Below are positions 14,234 through 23,018 of a stretch of DNA of 64,000 nucleotides, in pieces. The stretch's first letter is position 1. Every line of letters starts with the position of its first letter. The notes beneath the pieces are model-generated. The model made no database searches, had not been told where the DNA came from, and saw nothing but the letters and a program-made list of their open reading frames with translations. The position numbers and the translations under genes were made by a program. The DNA is from Clostridia bacterium (GTDB lineage Bacteria > Bacillota > Clostridia > Oscillospirales > CAG-272). The stretch is taken from assembly GCA_017942005.1 (NCBI GenBank), contig JAGAVJ010000014.1, positions 1 through 64,000 on the forward strand, written 5' to 3'.

Positions 14234-16126
14234 TCAGATTCCCATAATACCGGAATCTTCCAGGAGCTTGATGAACAGACCGCCCTGTACGGTACGGTTC
14301 TGGAAGCCGATCTGATCTGCGGTAATGGTGTCGTACCAGTCTGTCATCGGAACACGGCTGCGGGAGCTGTTGTAGGCGTTCCACAGCGGTGCGATAAAGC
14401 GCTCAAAGTCTTCGCCGTCGCGCAGAAGCGTCGCGGTCCAGACAAGCCAGTCGGACTTGGTATAGGTTGCACGGTTGTCAAGCGGCATACCGTAGGCATT
14501 CATGCATGCAAAATTGGTAGAAGCTTCGCTCTGCAGTACCTCGATGGGGAAAATGTTTGTGCCGAACAGCTTGTCCCAGACAGCATTGTACTTCATGGAG
14601 AAAGTATCCGGGCGGTCGAACGCCAGCTTGTAGCTGCCGTCGCCGTTTGCTGCACGTTCTGCCCAGGAGCGCGCCATCTTTCTTGCCATTTCGATATACT
14701 GATCTGCCGCGTCCTCATGACCGAGCATCCGGTTCAGAATGCCGTAGCATGCAACACCCATAATCGCCTTGATAGACAGATTGCAGTTGTGCGCAAGGTG
14801 ACCTGCAAAGTCGTCTGTGCAGAGCTGATTTGCCGGGTCTTCGCCGTACTTGATAAGGTACTGCACCCACGCAGTCAAGGTATCCCAGTGTGCGGCTGCA
14901 AAGGATGCGTCATCCTCTGCAATGGCAGTCGATGCAACCATTACAAGCATATTGCCGCATTCTTCAACCGGCATCTGTGAATCCAGATGATTTTCACCGT
15001 AAACCTGACCGTTGACCAGCGGATACTGACCGGCGTCATGCGGTGCAAAGTCAAAGGGCCACTTGTCACTTTCCGCATACTTGAAGATCGGGCGCATCAT
15101 ACCCTTGACCAGCTCCGGATTGTAGTAAAGGAACATCGGGATGGAGGGATAGGACACGTCAACCGTTGCAGCACAGCCGTTGGAGAAGCATTCCTTGGAG
15201 ATAAAGATCACGTTGCCGTCGGTATCCAGCGCGCACTTGTGTGCGGAAATGACCTGACGGAATGCAAGAGACAGAAGCTCTGCATACTTGACGCCGCCGG
15301 CGTTCACTGCATCCAGGTACAGCGCTTCTGCGGTTGCGTCACAGGTTGTGCAAAGAATTTCATAGGAATCGTTTGCATCGGAAATGGCGTCGAGAATGGT
15401 CGTGCCGTCCGAATTCCATACGGACTTGACATGTTCGCCGAAGTATTCCAGAGATTCGATATCGTCATACGCAAGCAGAACCAGCTGTGTTTCTGCTTCC
15501 TCTAAGGAAACCTTACCCATTACATAGGTCATTTCTTCATCGGGGCAGCGGAAGGAAGACAGTTCACCGCCGGGAATGCCGAGGTAGAAATATCCCCATT
15601 CAATGCGCAGATCGTCGCCGGAACGGTTCAGAATCGTCTGGTGGGTCTTACCCATCTTTGCACACGGAATACCGCGTGCGGAAACCAGCTCGCATTCCAC
15701 CGTATCATCGCCCTTCGCGTTCATAACAAGCTCTTCCGAAGCAAGAACAGATGCGGAAACCTCGTGGTCTTCGCCATCACAGGACCACCAGGTCAGCGCC
15801 ATATAGCCGACCGGGCGGGTCATCACCTTCAGGTCGTCGGGAAGAAGCGGTGTGGTAAAGCGGACAGACAGTTCAATTTTCCCGTCTGTGAACAGATAGG
15901 AAGTAGAAAATGCGTCGACATCCACGGCGAGCTGTTCCATTTTCGGCATCTCCGCCTTGCCCATGAACAGCTTTTCCTCACCGTCGACGGTGACCGTACC
16001 CAAAAGGGTATTCGGTTTGCCTGTCCAGTGGCAGACAGTGGATTCGTTCAGCTTATCGGACATGGACCAAAGTGCAAAATAGGGATCAACATTGATCAGC
16101 GGGTATGCAGGTGCACGTAATTTCAT
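14234..16126 (-). CDS. Glutaminase-A-like (DUF5127/DUF4965/DUF1793) protein
   Basis: This 630-residue protein lacks a signal peptide. The order matches the GtaA/DUF4965 family: an N-terminal beta domain (PAYPLINVDPYFALWSMSDK, ~6-25), a DUF4965-like middle and an alpha/alpha-barrel C-terminus (AAHWDTLTAWVQYL ~412, NLSIKAIMGVACYG ~452, SDWLVWTATLL ~561). Fungal relatives are called glutaminases, but bacterial ones often sit with sugar genes and resemble glycosidases, so the substrate is uncertain. A good AAGGA site and a promoter at 16166-16194 mark it as the first gene of the carbohydrate block. Confidence 0.75.
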   Translation of the reverse strand: MKLRAPAYPLINVDPYFALWSMSDKLNESTVCHWTGKPNTLLGTVTVDGEEKLFMGKAEMPKMEQLAVDVDAFSTSYLFTDGKIELSVRFTTPLLPDDLKVMTRPVGYMALTWWSCDGEDHEVSASVLASEELVMNAKGDDTVECELVSARGIPCAKMGKTHQTILNRSGDDLRIEWGYFYLGIPGGELSSFRCPDEEMTYVMGKVSLEEAETQLVLLAYDDIESLEYFGEHVKSVWNSDGTTILDAISDANDSYEILCTTCDATAEALYLDAVNAGGVKYAELLSLAFRQVISAHKCALDTDGNVIFISKECFSNGCAATVDVSYPSIPMFLYYNPELVKGMMRPIFKYAESDKWPFDFAPHDAGQYPLVNGQVYGENHLDSQMPVEECGNMLVMVASTAIAEDDASFAAAHWDTLTAWVQYLIKYGEDPANQLCTDDFAGHLAHNCNLSIKAIMGVACYGILNRMLGHEDAADQYIEMARKMARSWAERAANGDGSYKLAFDRPDTFSMKYNAVWDKLFGTNIFPIEVLQSEASTNFACMNAYGMPLDNRATYTKSDWLVWTATLLRDGEDFERFIAPLWNAYNSSRSRVPMTDWYDTITADQIGFQNRTVQGGLFIKLLEDSGIMGI

Positions 16127-16165
16127 TTTGAGAATTCCTTTCTTTGATGAAAAATATTCATTAGT

Positions 16166-16194
16166 ATGGTATCATATTTTTGGCTCAATGTCAA
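16166..16194 (-). promoter_or_regulatory. Promoter of the carbohydrate block
   Basis: On the minus strand there is a -35 TTGACA (16189-16194), a 17-bp spacer and a -10 TACCAT (16166-16171). It lies about 40 bases upstream of the DUF4965 gene. Confidence 0.6.
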
Positions 16195-16316
16195 TACATC
16201 ACTTGAAATTTCCTTTAAAATTATACGAACAAATACACTGTCAAATATATTTTTCACCGACAGTCATTTTCATAATGCCAAGTCATGTCTTTTTCTCTGA
16301 AAGTTGAAAATTTCTC

Positions 16317-16345
16317 TTGACAAATCCGCTTCTGTGTGGTAAAAT
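16317..16345 (+). promoter_or_regulatory. tRNA-Leu promoter
   Basis: A perfect -35 TTGACA (16317-16322), a 17-bp spacer and a -10 TAAAAT (16340-16345) lie about 38 bases upstream of the tRNA. Confidence 0.75.
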
Positions 16346-16382
16346 AATAGAGTATTCAAGATGGAATACAAAAATAGAAGCT

Positions 16383-16471
16383 GCCGGAATGGCGAAATCG
16401 GTAGACGCCCGGGACTTAAAATCCCGTGAGGCTAACACCTCGTACCGGTTCGATCCCGGTTTCCGGCACCA
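16383..16471 (+). tRNA. tRNA-Leu (anticodon UAA)
   Basis: This is a class II tRNA of 89 nt with a long variable arm. The acceptor stem GCCGGAA (16383-16389) pairs with TTCCGGC (16461-16467). The discriminator is A and the CCA end is encoded. The anticodon loop CTTAAAA gives anticodon TAA (16417-16419), and the T-loop has GGTTCGATCCC. A strong promoter and a terminator flank it, so it is transcribed alone. Confidence 0.96.
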
Positions 16472-16520
16472 AAAACGCTGACGCAGATACCAAGCGGTTC
16501 TGTATCAGCGTTTTTTCTTT
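16472..16520 (+). terminator. Terminator of tRNA-Leu
   Basis: An imperfect stem (AAAACGCTGA..GATACC / GGTTCTGTATCAGCGTTTT) is followed by a T-rich tract. It begins right at the encoded CCA end. Confidence 0.8.
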
Positions 16521-16540
16521 TTTTGGGGGAGCACCACATA

Positions 16541-16570
16541 AAAAACCGCAGCCTGCGCTGCGGTTTTTTT
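16541..16570 (-). terminator. Terminator of ispH-rpsA (bidirectional)
   Basis: A stem AAAAAACCGCAGC / GCTGCGGTTTTTTT with loop CTGC lies 13 bases beyond the stop of the minus-strand ispH-rpsA gene. T-runs on both sides allow termination in both directions. Confidence 0.8.
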
Positions 16571-16582
16571 GTATGTCGGAAA

Positions 16583-18616
16583 TTATTCAGCTTCTACGCC
16601 GGCTTCTTCTGCGATTTCAGCTTCTTCCTCTGCTGCGGCATCTTCGAGAAGTGCACGGATAGACAGGGAAACCTTCTGATGCTCGTCGTCAATGCCAACG
16701 ATCTTTGCATCGACAACCTGTCCCTTTTCCAGGACGTCAGCAGGATTGTTGATGCGCTTGTCGGCGATCTGAGAAATGTGAATCAGACCGTCCACACCGG
16801 GAACGATTTCAGCAAATGCGCCGAACGGCATCATGCTGACAATCTTGACGGAAGCGACGTCACCGACTTCATACTTGTCGGTGAACTGCTTCCACGGATT
16901 CATATCCTCGGTCTTGTAGCCGAGAGAAATACGCTTATTGTCGTAATCGACATTCAGGACAAACACATGGATGGTGTCACCGATGGAGACGACCTCCGAG
17001 GGATGTCTGATGTGCTTCCAGGACAGCTCAGAGGTGTGAACCATACCGTCAACACCGCCAAGGTCTACAAATGCACCGTAAGGCATGAAGGACTTGACGA
17101 CACCGTCGTATTCCTTGCCGACCTCAATAGATGCCCAGAATGCAGCTTCCTTTTCCTTGCGCTCTGCACGGAGCACTTCACGGATGGAAGCAACCGCACG
17201 TCTTCTCTGCTCGTTGATATCGATGATCTTGACGCGCTGGGTGGTACCGACCAGTTCCTTCAAATCTGCTTCTCTGGGCAGACCGGAGTGGGATGCGGGA
17301 ATGAACGCACGCAGACCCTTGATGTTGATGATCACACCCTTTTCCAGTGCGTCAACAATCTTGCCGGTCAGAATATCGCCGGATGCCATAGCAGCGACGA
17401 TTTCATTCCAGTTGTTTGCGTTGTCCACCTTCTTTTTGGACAGGGTAGCAACGCCGTCAAGATCACTGACACGAACTGCAATTGCTTCAATTTCGTCGCC
17501 GACCTTGAACATGTTTGCAATATCCGCCGTGGGGTCGTCTGTAACATCATTGAAAGACAGAATGCCTGTTACCTTAGATCCAATATCCACATGAATTTCA
17601 TTTGAAGAAATCGATGTGATGACACCCTTGACCACGTCTCCTGTATTTAAAGTTTTGAAAGATTCGTCCAGCATTTGCGCGAAGTTTTCTTCCATGATTT
17701 CGTTTTCGCTCATAATTCTTTTAACCTCCTGTATTATACTGTCGGGTGTGGACGCACCCGCAGTGATGCCGACACAGCTGTGCGGCGGAAACAGATGCCG
17801 TGGAACGTCGGAGGGGCTTTCGATGAAGTATGTCTGTGCGCAGTTCTTCTCACATATGTCAAATAATTTCTGCGTATTGGAGCTTCCTCTTCCGCCGATG
17901 ACTAGCATCACATCAGCCTGACGGGCTATGCATTCCGTTTCACTCTGACGGTTTTCTGTAACATTACATATTGTATCAAAAAATTTCGCGTTTGTATATA
18001 GTTTTTCAATAAATTTTTTAGAAATTTTACATTCTGCTAATTTTTGCGTTGTTTGTGAGACATAAATGACCTGCTTTTTCAAATAGTTCCGTGCTTCCTC
18101 TGTTTCTGTCCACTGTTTTGTCTCAGCTGCGGTTGCAAGGATTTTGGTATCGCAGTGAAAACGCGAACGGATCCCCCGCACCTCCGGATGCTCCGGGTCC
18201 CCGAAAATAATACCAAGCGCCTCCCCCGGTGTGTCCGCATACGGTCTTGATTCTGTTTCTGCAATTTTGTGAATGTTCTTGACAAACGGACACGTACAGT
18301 CGTATACACGCAGCCGCGGATATTCCTTTGCAAGACGGGACAGCAGCTGCTCTGTTTCCAGTGTCATACCGTGCGCCCGGACAACAACAATCACATCGCG
18401 TGCAGCATCCGCATGCAAAAGCGGTTCAATCTCCTCTGCCGTGACAGCACTGACCCCATGCGCGGCAAGCTCTCCCGTCACAATCGGATTATGTATCAGC
18501 TCTCCAAGCGTGACAATGCGTGCAGTGGATTCTGTTTGTATCAGGCGTTGGACCGTGTCAACGGCACGGTGTACACCGGGACAAAAGCCGGCGCTTTTTG
18601 CTTCAATAATTTTCAT
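16583..18616 (-). CDS. ispH-rpsA: Fused HMBPP reductase (IspH) – ribosomal protein S1
   Basis: In this 677-residue fusion, residues 1-~285 are IspH, the last enzyme of the MEP isoprenoid pathway. It uses a 4Fe-4S cluster held by Cys in GFCPGVHRA (12), DCTCPF (~108) and ICNVTENRQ (~208), with RAHG, GGRGSSNT and GITAGASTPDS motifs. Residues ~300-655 hold four S1 RNA-binding repeats (for example MPYGAFVDLGGVDGMVHTSEL and MPFGAFAEIVPGVDGLIHIS). This fusion is known in Clostridia and links the enzyme to a ribosomal or RNA-binding protein. The tail is Glu/Ala-rich. It belongs to the cmk-plsC-ispH/rpsA block, but a 26-bp tandem repeat array separates it from plsC. Confidence 0.95.
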   Translation of the reverse strand: MKIIEAKSAGFCPGVHRAVDTVQRLIQTESTARIVTLGELIHNPIVTGELAAHGVSAVTAEEIEPLLHADAARDVIVVVRAHGMTLETEQLLSRLAKEYPRLRVYDCTCPFVKNIHKIAETESRPYADTPGEALGIIFGDPEHPEVRGIRSRFHCDTKILATAAETKQWTETEEARNYLKKQVIYVSQTTQKLAECKISKKFIEKLYTNAKFFDTICNVTENRQSETECIARQADVMLVIGGRGSSNTQKLFDICEKNCAQTYFIESPSDVPRHLFPPHSCVGITAGASTPDSIIQEVKRIMSENEIMEENFAQMLDESFKTLNTGDVVKGVITSISSNEIHVDIGSKVTGILSFNDVTDDPTADIANMFKVGDEIEAIAVRVSDLDGVATLSKKKVDNANNWNEIVAAMASGDILTGKIVDALEKGVIINIKGLRAFIPASHSGLPREADLKELVGTTQRVKIIDINEQRRRAVASIREVLRAERKEKEAAFWASIEVGKEYDGVVKSFMPYGAFVDLGGVDGMVHTSELSWKHIRHPSEVVSIGDTIHVFVLNVDYDNKRISLGYKTEDMNPWKQFTDKYEVGDVASVKIVSMMPFGAFAEIVPGVDGLIHISQIADKRINNPADVLEKGQVVDAKIVGIDDEHQKVSLSIRALLEDAAAEEEAEIAEEAGVEAE

Positions 18617-18617
18617 G

Positions 18618-18747
18618 GCTGCACTACCACCTTTGTTTTTTTACACACCCTACCACCTTGGTTTTTATGCACACCCTACAGCCTTGGTTTTTATGCACAC
18701 CCTACAGCCTTGGTTTTTATGCATACCCTACAGTCTTCATTCTTATT
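18618..18747. repeat. 26-bp tandem repeat array upstream of ispH-rpsA
   Basis: Three nearly identical 26-bp units lie at 18644-18669, 18670-18695 and 18696-18721 (core ACACCCTACAGCCTTGG). Degenerate copies flank them on both sides (18618-18643 and 18722-18747). The array fills most of the space between the ispH-rpsA start and plsC. It leaves a non-standard leader for ispH-rpsA, and no clear ribosome binding site is visible within it. Confidence 0.85.
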
Positions 18748-18756
18748 CTTGTAAAA

Positions 18757-18773
18757 TTGTGACGAAGTCACAA
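18757..18773. repeat. Short palindrome TTGTGACgaaGTCACAA
   Basis: A 7-bp perfect stem with a 3-nt loop, closely related to the first hairpin of the 57-bp repeats at 28971 and 50176. It lies beyond the plsC stop, between it and the 26-bp array. Confidence 0.5.
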
Positions 18774-18816
18774 AATCACGGTACGGGAAATCATTAAAAT
18801 GGTTTCTCGTGAAAAT

Positions 18817-19473
18817 TTATTTTTCAGGATTGCCGTCCCATCCGACCGATGCACGGTATTCCTCGGACATCTTGCAGATGCGGTCAAAAATGTACTCTGT
18901 CGCCCGGCGGTAGTCCTCTGTATGTCCTTCTGTCATGCCCAGTTCTGCATACGGAATCCGTTTCCCCACAAGGATAACCGTGCGGCAGAACGGACGCAGC
19001 CGGCGCTTTTTGGTTTCAATACATATTGGCAGAATATCACAGCCGGAACGGAATGCGATCATACCCGCGCCGTATCGGAGCGGCGTCCCACGCGGATTTA
19101 CTCCCGGATTGCGGTGTCCCTGCGGAAATATCCCGACGGAGCGACTGTGCTGCAGCTGCTCCACCGTTTTTTTGATGGCGCCGACATCCCCCGTGCCGCG
19201 GGAAACGGGAAATGCGCCGAACGCTTCGATGATCTGCTTGACCAGCGGTACGCGGAACAGCGATGCCTTTGCCATCCAGTAAATTTTGACACGGATGGTC
19301 GCACCGATGACAAACGGGTCAAACAGTCCGAGGTGATTTGCGCACAATAGATACGCAGGCGTTCCGCTGTCCTCTGTATCCGCCGGAATATTCTCTGCGC
19401 CAACCAGTGTTACCCGGAACACCCGACGGATGATTCCGCCGACATATTTGATCATGTTGTTGTAAAAGCCCAT
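18817..19473 (-). CDS. plsC: 1-acyl-sn-glycerol-3-phosphate acyltransferase
   Basis: This 218-residue member of the PlsC family acylates lysophosphatidate to phosphatidate at the inner membrane. Motif I is NHLGLFD (~46) and motif III is a variant FPQGHRNPG (~116) in place of FPEGTRS. The start at 19473 (MGFYNN) is chosen because AGGGGGT lies 7 nt upstream; an ATG at 19482 would overlap that site. Cmk lies 34 bases upstream and ispH-rpsA downstream, a gene order common in Clostridia. Confidence 0.9.
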   Translation of the reverse strand: MGFYNNMIKYVGGIIRRVFRVTLVGAENIPADTEDSGTPAYLLCANHLGLFDPFVIGATIRVKIYWMAKASLFRVPLVKQIIEAFGAFPVSRGTGDVGAIKKTVEQLQHSRSVGIFPQGHRNPGVNPRGTPLRYGAGMIAFRSGCDILPICIETKKRRLRPFCRTVILVGKRIPYAELGMTEGHTEDYRRATEYIFDRICKMSEEYRASVGWDGNPEK

Positions 19474-19507
19474 GCCATGCACCCCCTATCTTTTCCTGGC
19501 GGAACCG

Positions 19508-20185
19508 TCATACATTCAGAATGCCGCGCTGTGCAAGCAGCATACAAATGGCGTCCACGTTCTGCGCTATGGTCATATCCGAATTGTCCATCATCACAGC
19601 GTCGGAAGCAGGTACCAAAGGTGCGGTTTCACGGCTTTGATCCTGAATGTCCCGCGCGTTGATTTCTGCAAGTATCGTCTCGAAATCCGCCTCTTGTCCG
19701 CGGGATATCAGTTCCTTTGTGCGCCGCTTGGCTCTTGCTTCTGCCGATGCAAACAAAAATATCTTTAACTGTGCCCCCGGCAGGATCACTGTACCGATGT
19801 CACGGCCATCCATGATGACATGATGCGACGCTGCCATTTCTCTTTGCAAAGACAGCAGATGCGCGCGCACCGCAGGAATCTTGGAAATGGTGGAAGTAAT
19901 AAGCGAAATCACGTTTTCACGGATGGCAAAGGAAACATCTTCCCCGTTTAAATAAACATGCTGTTCACCGTCTTCTGCATAGGAAAGCGACACTGTGATT
20001 TTTGGCAGCAGCGCTGCAACCGCATCTGCGTCGTGTGCATCAACACCACATCTGTGCACATACAATCCAATGCAGCGATACATCGCGCCCGTATCGACAT
20101 ATACAAAATGAAGCTTTTTTGCTAAAGCCTTTGCAACAGTGCTTTTTCCTGCCCCGGAGGGACCGTCTATGGCAATATTGATCAT
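19508..20185 (-). CDS. cmk: Cytidylate kinase
   Basis: This 225-residue protein is the usual length. The P-loop is IDGPSGAGKST (6-16), followed by YVDTGAMYR (~29), the DGRDIGTVILP segment (~127) and the lid region SAEARAKRRTKEL (~147). It phosphorylates (d)CMP to (d)CDP with ATP. It lies upstream of plsC in the same orientation. Confidence 0.96.
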   Translation of the reverse strand: MINIAIDGPSGAGKSTVAKALAKKLHFVYVDTGAMYRCIGLYVHRCGVDAHDADAVAALLPKITVSLSYAEDGEQHVYLNGEDVSFAIRENVISLITSTISKIPAVRAHLLSLQREMAASHHVIMDGRDIGTVILPGAQLKIFLFASAEARAKRRTKELISRGQEADFETILAEINARDIQDQSRETAPLVPASDAVMMDNSDMTIAQNVDAICMLLAQRGILNV

Positions 20186-20305
20186 CGTAACCTGTGTTCT
20201 TTGCAGGTTTCACAACGAAACAGTTCCATATTATGGAACATACCTGCAACGATTTCCTTTCTTTGTGGAATGTTTGCTTTCCTTGTGGAAATTGTGAAAG
20301 AGGCT

Positions 20306-20626
20306 TCATGTCCTGCGTCTGCGTATCGGTGCTTCTGTATCGCTGCTGCGCTGTACAACGGCGATGCAGATTCCGGCGAAAACGGCACAGACAGCAGATG
20401 CAATCATGCCCGGTACAGAAGTGCTGCCGACAAAGCCTGCGGAAAAACCGGTATGCGGCGTTCCACTTTTGGTATAGGTATATTGCAGACTTTTCGGCTG
20501 CTTGCGTACACAGGCGGGAATCTGTTTTCCCTGTATCAGCGCACGGTCAGACAAAAGACGCGAAACGAGTCGGTCCAATGCGCACCCAATGACAAATACA
20601 TGCTTGATAACCGCAAAAAACGTCAT
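20306..20626 (-). CDS. Small predicted membrane protein
   Basis: This 106-residue protein is of unknown function. It has a hydrophobic N-terminus (FFAVIKHVFVIGCAL, ~3-17) and a second hydrophobic segment near the C-terminus (GMIASAVCAVFAGICIAVV, ~72-90), ending in RRRRT. AAAGGG lies 6 nt before the ATG. It fills the gap between the flavoprotein gene and cmk in the same direction, which supports it being real, but no family is recognised. Between it and cmk (20186-20305) I see only a short palindrome GTTCCATATTATGGAAC. Confidence 0.5.
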   Translation of the reverse strand: MTFFAVIKHVFVIGCALDRLVSRLLSDRALIQGKQIPACVRKQPKSLQYTYTKSGTPHTGFSAGFVGSTSVPGMIASAVCAVFAGICIAVVQRSSDTEAPIRRRRT

Positions 20627-20662
20627 GCTGTACCCTTTCTGAAGCCCTATGTTTTTCGCTCC

Positions 20663-21985
20663 TTATATAGAATATGCTGCGGCATGTGCTGCCGCCATCG
20701 CTGTGGAAAATGCAATCTGTAAATTAAAGCCGCCGGTATATGCATCCACATCGATGACCTCACCTGCAAAATAAAGTCCGCGTACTTTTTTCGATTCCAT
20801 GGTTTTCGGTGACAGCTCTTTGACCGAAACACCGCCGGAGGTGACAATCGCTTCGTCAATCGGACGGAAGCCCTTTGTATGAATACGAAAATCCTTTAAT
20901 GCAGATAACAGCCCGCGTCTCTGTTCCTTTGTAATGCTGTTGCACTTTTCATCCGGAGAAATTCCGGACATGCGTGTGATGACGGAGATCATTTTCTGCG
21001 GCACAAGACCTCCGATGACGTTGGAAAAGTTTTTGTTGAGCGCCGCTCCAAAATCATGCAGAATGCGGCTGTCTAAAGTCTTTTCGTCCAGCGCCGGCTT
21101 CAAATCAAGATGCAGGACGTATTCCCCGATGCGGCTTTTGTCAAGGTGTGCGGATGCCGACAGAATCATCGGTCCCGACACGCCGAAATGGGTAAACAGC
21201 ATTTCGCCGAAGTCTTCATAGACAACCGTTTTGGACTCTCCCAGTGTGATTCGCAGCGCTGTATTGCGCAGAGACAGCCCCATCATCTCCGCACAAAAGG
21301 ATTCGCGGCACACAATTGGTACAAGGGACGGATGCAGAGGGGTTACATCCAGTCCCGCACTGCGTGCGAAACGGTATCCGTCCCCGGTGGAACCTGTTCC
21401 CGGATAGGATAATCCTCCCGTGCATACAATGACCGCATCGTATGGAATAACGCCTCCGCCGCCGGACGTCTCTATCCCTGCTACGCGCTCTGCACCGCCT
21501 GCATTTGTGGGCGTAACCTCATCATTTGCGGTCGTTACCACACGGGTCACCTTTTCGTGCCGGATATGCACACCGGCGTCCCGTACTCTGCTCTCCAATG
21601 CATTCACCACATCGTGAGCATTGTCTGATACCGGGAACACACGGTTTCCGCGCTCTGTTTTGACAGGTACTCCAAGCCCTTCAAACAGCTGCTTTGTATC
21701 CTCCGGCGTAAAGCCGTAAATGGCGCTGTTCAGAAACCGGGGATTGGTCGGCACAGACTGCAAAAATTCATTCGCAGTGCAGTCATTTGTGATGTTGCAG
21801 CGTCCTTTTCCCGTGATGGCAAGCTTTTTTCCGAGTTTTGGGTTCTTTTCGTAAAGCGTAACGTCCGCACCGAGGTATGCCGCCTCTGACGCCGCCGTCA
21901 TCCCCGCAGCGCCGCCGCCAATCACAGCGATTCTGCAAGCCGCCATGGTCTGTTTCTGTTCTGCTCTGTCCTGCATCTGCGTCAT
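20663..21985 (-). CDS. NAD(P)/FAD-dependent flavoprotein (HI0933/YhiN family)
   Basis: This 440-residue protein is a flavoprotein. After a short N-terminal extension it shows the FAD-binding RIAVIGGGAAGMTAASEA (~18-35), the family signature NPKLGKKLAITGKGRCNITN (~48), an internal VICTGGLSYPGTGSTGDGY (~190) and a C-terminal FAGEVIDVDAYTGGFNLQ (~410). The family includes reductases of uncertain substrate, among them BaiN-like bile-acid enzymes; no specific substrate can be claimed. The start could be at 21985 or at an internal Met near 21946. It is upstream of the small membrane protein gene and cmk. Confidence 0.88.
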   Translation of the reverse strand: MTQMQDRAEQKQTMAACRIAVIGGGAAGMTAASEAAYLGADVTLYEKNPKLGKKLAITGKGRCNITNDCTANEFLQSVPTNPRFLNSAIYGFTPEDTKQLFEGLGVPVKTERGNRVFPVSDNAHDVVNALESRVRDAGVHIRHEKVTRVVTTANDEVTPTNAGGAERVAGIETSGGGGVIPYDAVIVCTGGLSYPGTGSTGDGYRFARSAGLDVTPLHPSLVPIVCRESFCAEMMGLSLRNTALRITLGESKTVVYEDFGEMLFTHFGVSGPMILSASAHLDKSRIGEYVLHLDLKPALDEKTLDSRILHDFGAALNKNFSNVIGGLVPQKMISVITRMSGISPDEKCNSITKEQRRGLLSALKDFRIHTKGFRPIDEAIVTSGGVSVKELSPKTMESKKVRGLYFAGEVIDVDAYTGGFNLQIAFSTAMAAAHAAAYSI

Positions 21986-22015
21986 ATCCTTAATTTCCGA
22001 TCCTCTAACATCCTA

Positions 22016-22879
22016 TTATGTGCCGTTATGCTTTGCATATACATCATACTCATCCCATACGGCCTCCAATTTGGCAAACGTTTCGGAGAGTTCTTCCTGT
22101 TTTTTCTTTGAAATTGCGACAATCAGCGCGTTAATGACAGACAGCGGTGCAACATAAGAATCGACAAACGACGCCATATCACTCCGTGCAATCAAAAGAT
22201 GATCTGCTCCCGCCGCTAATGGGGAGGTTTCGCTGTCTGTCAGCGCAACCGTGGTTGCACCGCGCGCCTTTGCATAATCCATGGCATTGAGAATACGCTT
22301 AGAGTAGCGCGGAAAGCTGATACCGATAAAAACGTCGCCCCGGTCAATACGGAACATCTGCTCAAACATTTCCGACGGACTGGTTGCCTGCACCATGTGG
22401 ACGTTGGCAAACATCAGATTGAAATAATAGCCTAAAAATCCAGCTAACAGCGACGCAGAACGCATTCCTGAAACATAAATGTGCTTTGCTTCCAAAATGG
22501 CGTCCACTGCCGCGTCAAAGCTCTTCGGATTTAACTGCTCCAATGTTCCGCGGATTTTTTCGATATCTCCTGTCAGAATCTTTGCAAGCACCTCACCGTC
22601 ACCGATACGGTCATTTATGATTTCAATGCGCTGCACGGAGGTCAGCTTGATGCGGATTAATTCCTGTAGTGACTTCTGCAATTCCGGATAGCCGTCAAAG
22701 CCAAGCTCAATGGCAAAGCGCACCACCGTGGATTCCGAGACTTGAACCACCTCTCCCAGCTTGGATGCTGTCATATATGCCGCTTTGTCATAATGCTCCA
22801 GCATATAGGAAGCAATCCGCTTCTGTCCTTTGGAAAATTCCGGCATCATGGTTTCGATTCTGGTTAAAATATCTGTCAT
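22016..22879 (-). CDS. RpiR/MurR-family transcriptional regulator
   Basis: This 287-residue protein has an N-terminal RpiR helix-turn-helix (KLGEVVQVSESTVVRFAIELGF, ~40-61) followed by a SIS sugar-phosphate-binding domain (~125-255; ISFPRYSKRILNAMDYAKARG and ALTDSETSPLA). Such proteins sense phosphosugars and regulate sugar or amino-sugar genes. Nothing adjacent identifies the target. It lies 30 bases before the flavoprotein gene. Confidence 0.9.
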   Translation of the reverse strand: MTDILTRIETMMPEFSKGQKRIASYMLEHYDKAAYMTASKLGEVVQVSESTVVRFAIELGFDGYPELQKSLQELIRIKLTSVQRIEIINDRIGDGEVLAKILTGDIEKIRGTLEQLNPKSFDAAVDAILEAKHIYVSGMRSASLLAGFLGYYFNLMFANVHMVQATSPSEMFEQMFRIDRGDVFIGISFPRYSKRILNAMDYAKARGATTVALTDSETSPLAAGADHLLIARSDMASFVDSYVAPLSVINALIVAISKKKQEELSETFAKLEAVWDEYDVYAKHNGT

Positions 22880-22901
22880 GTTCCATCATCCTATACGGCA
22901 T

Positions 22902-22943
22902 AAAAACCGCAGACGACCTCTTTTTTTCCGGTCTGCTGCGGTC
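22902..22943 (-). terminator. Terminator of asd
   Basis: On the minus strand a GACCGCAG-CAGACC / GGTCGTCTGCGGT stem is followed by a T-run. It lies between the asd stop and the RpiR gene start. Confidence 0.75.
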
Positions 22944-23018
22944 TTGCATGCTGCTTTTTTGTTTTTTGTTGATCTGTGCGCTGTACGAAATCCGTATCTG
23001 CGTCTCCAATCATCACGT

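Noticed and set aside
16523..17605. 360-codon open frame opposite ispH-rpsA
   Set aside because: Antisense shadow of the four S1 repeats; its internal repetition only reflects the S1 domains.
18618..18747. Possible small CRISPR array
   Set aside because: The 26-bp units are directly joined with no unique spacers and no cas genes nearby.
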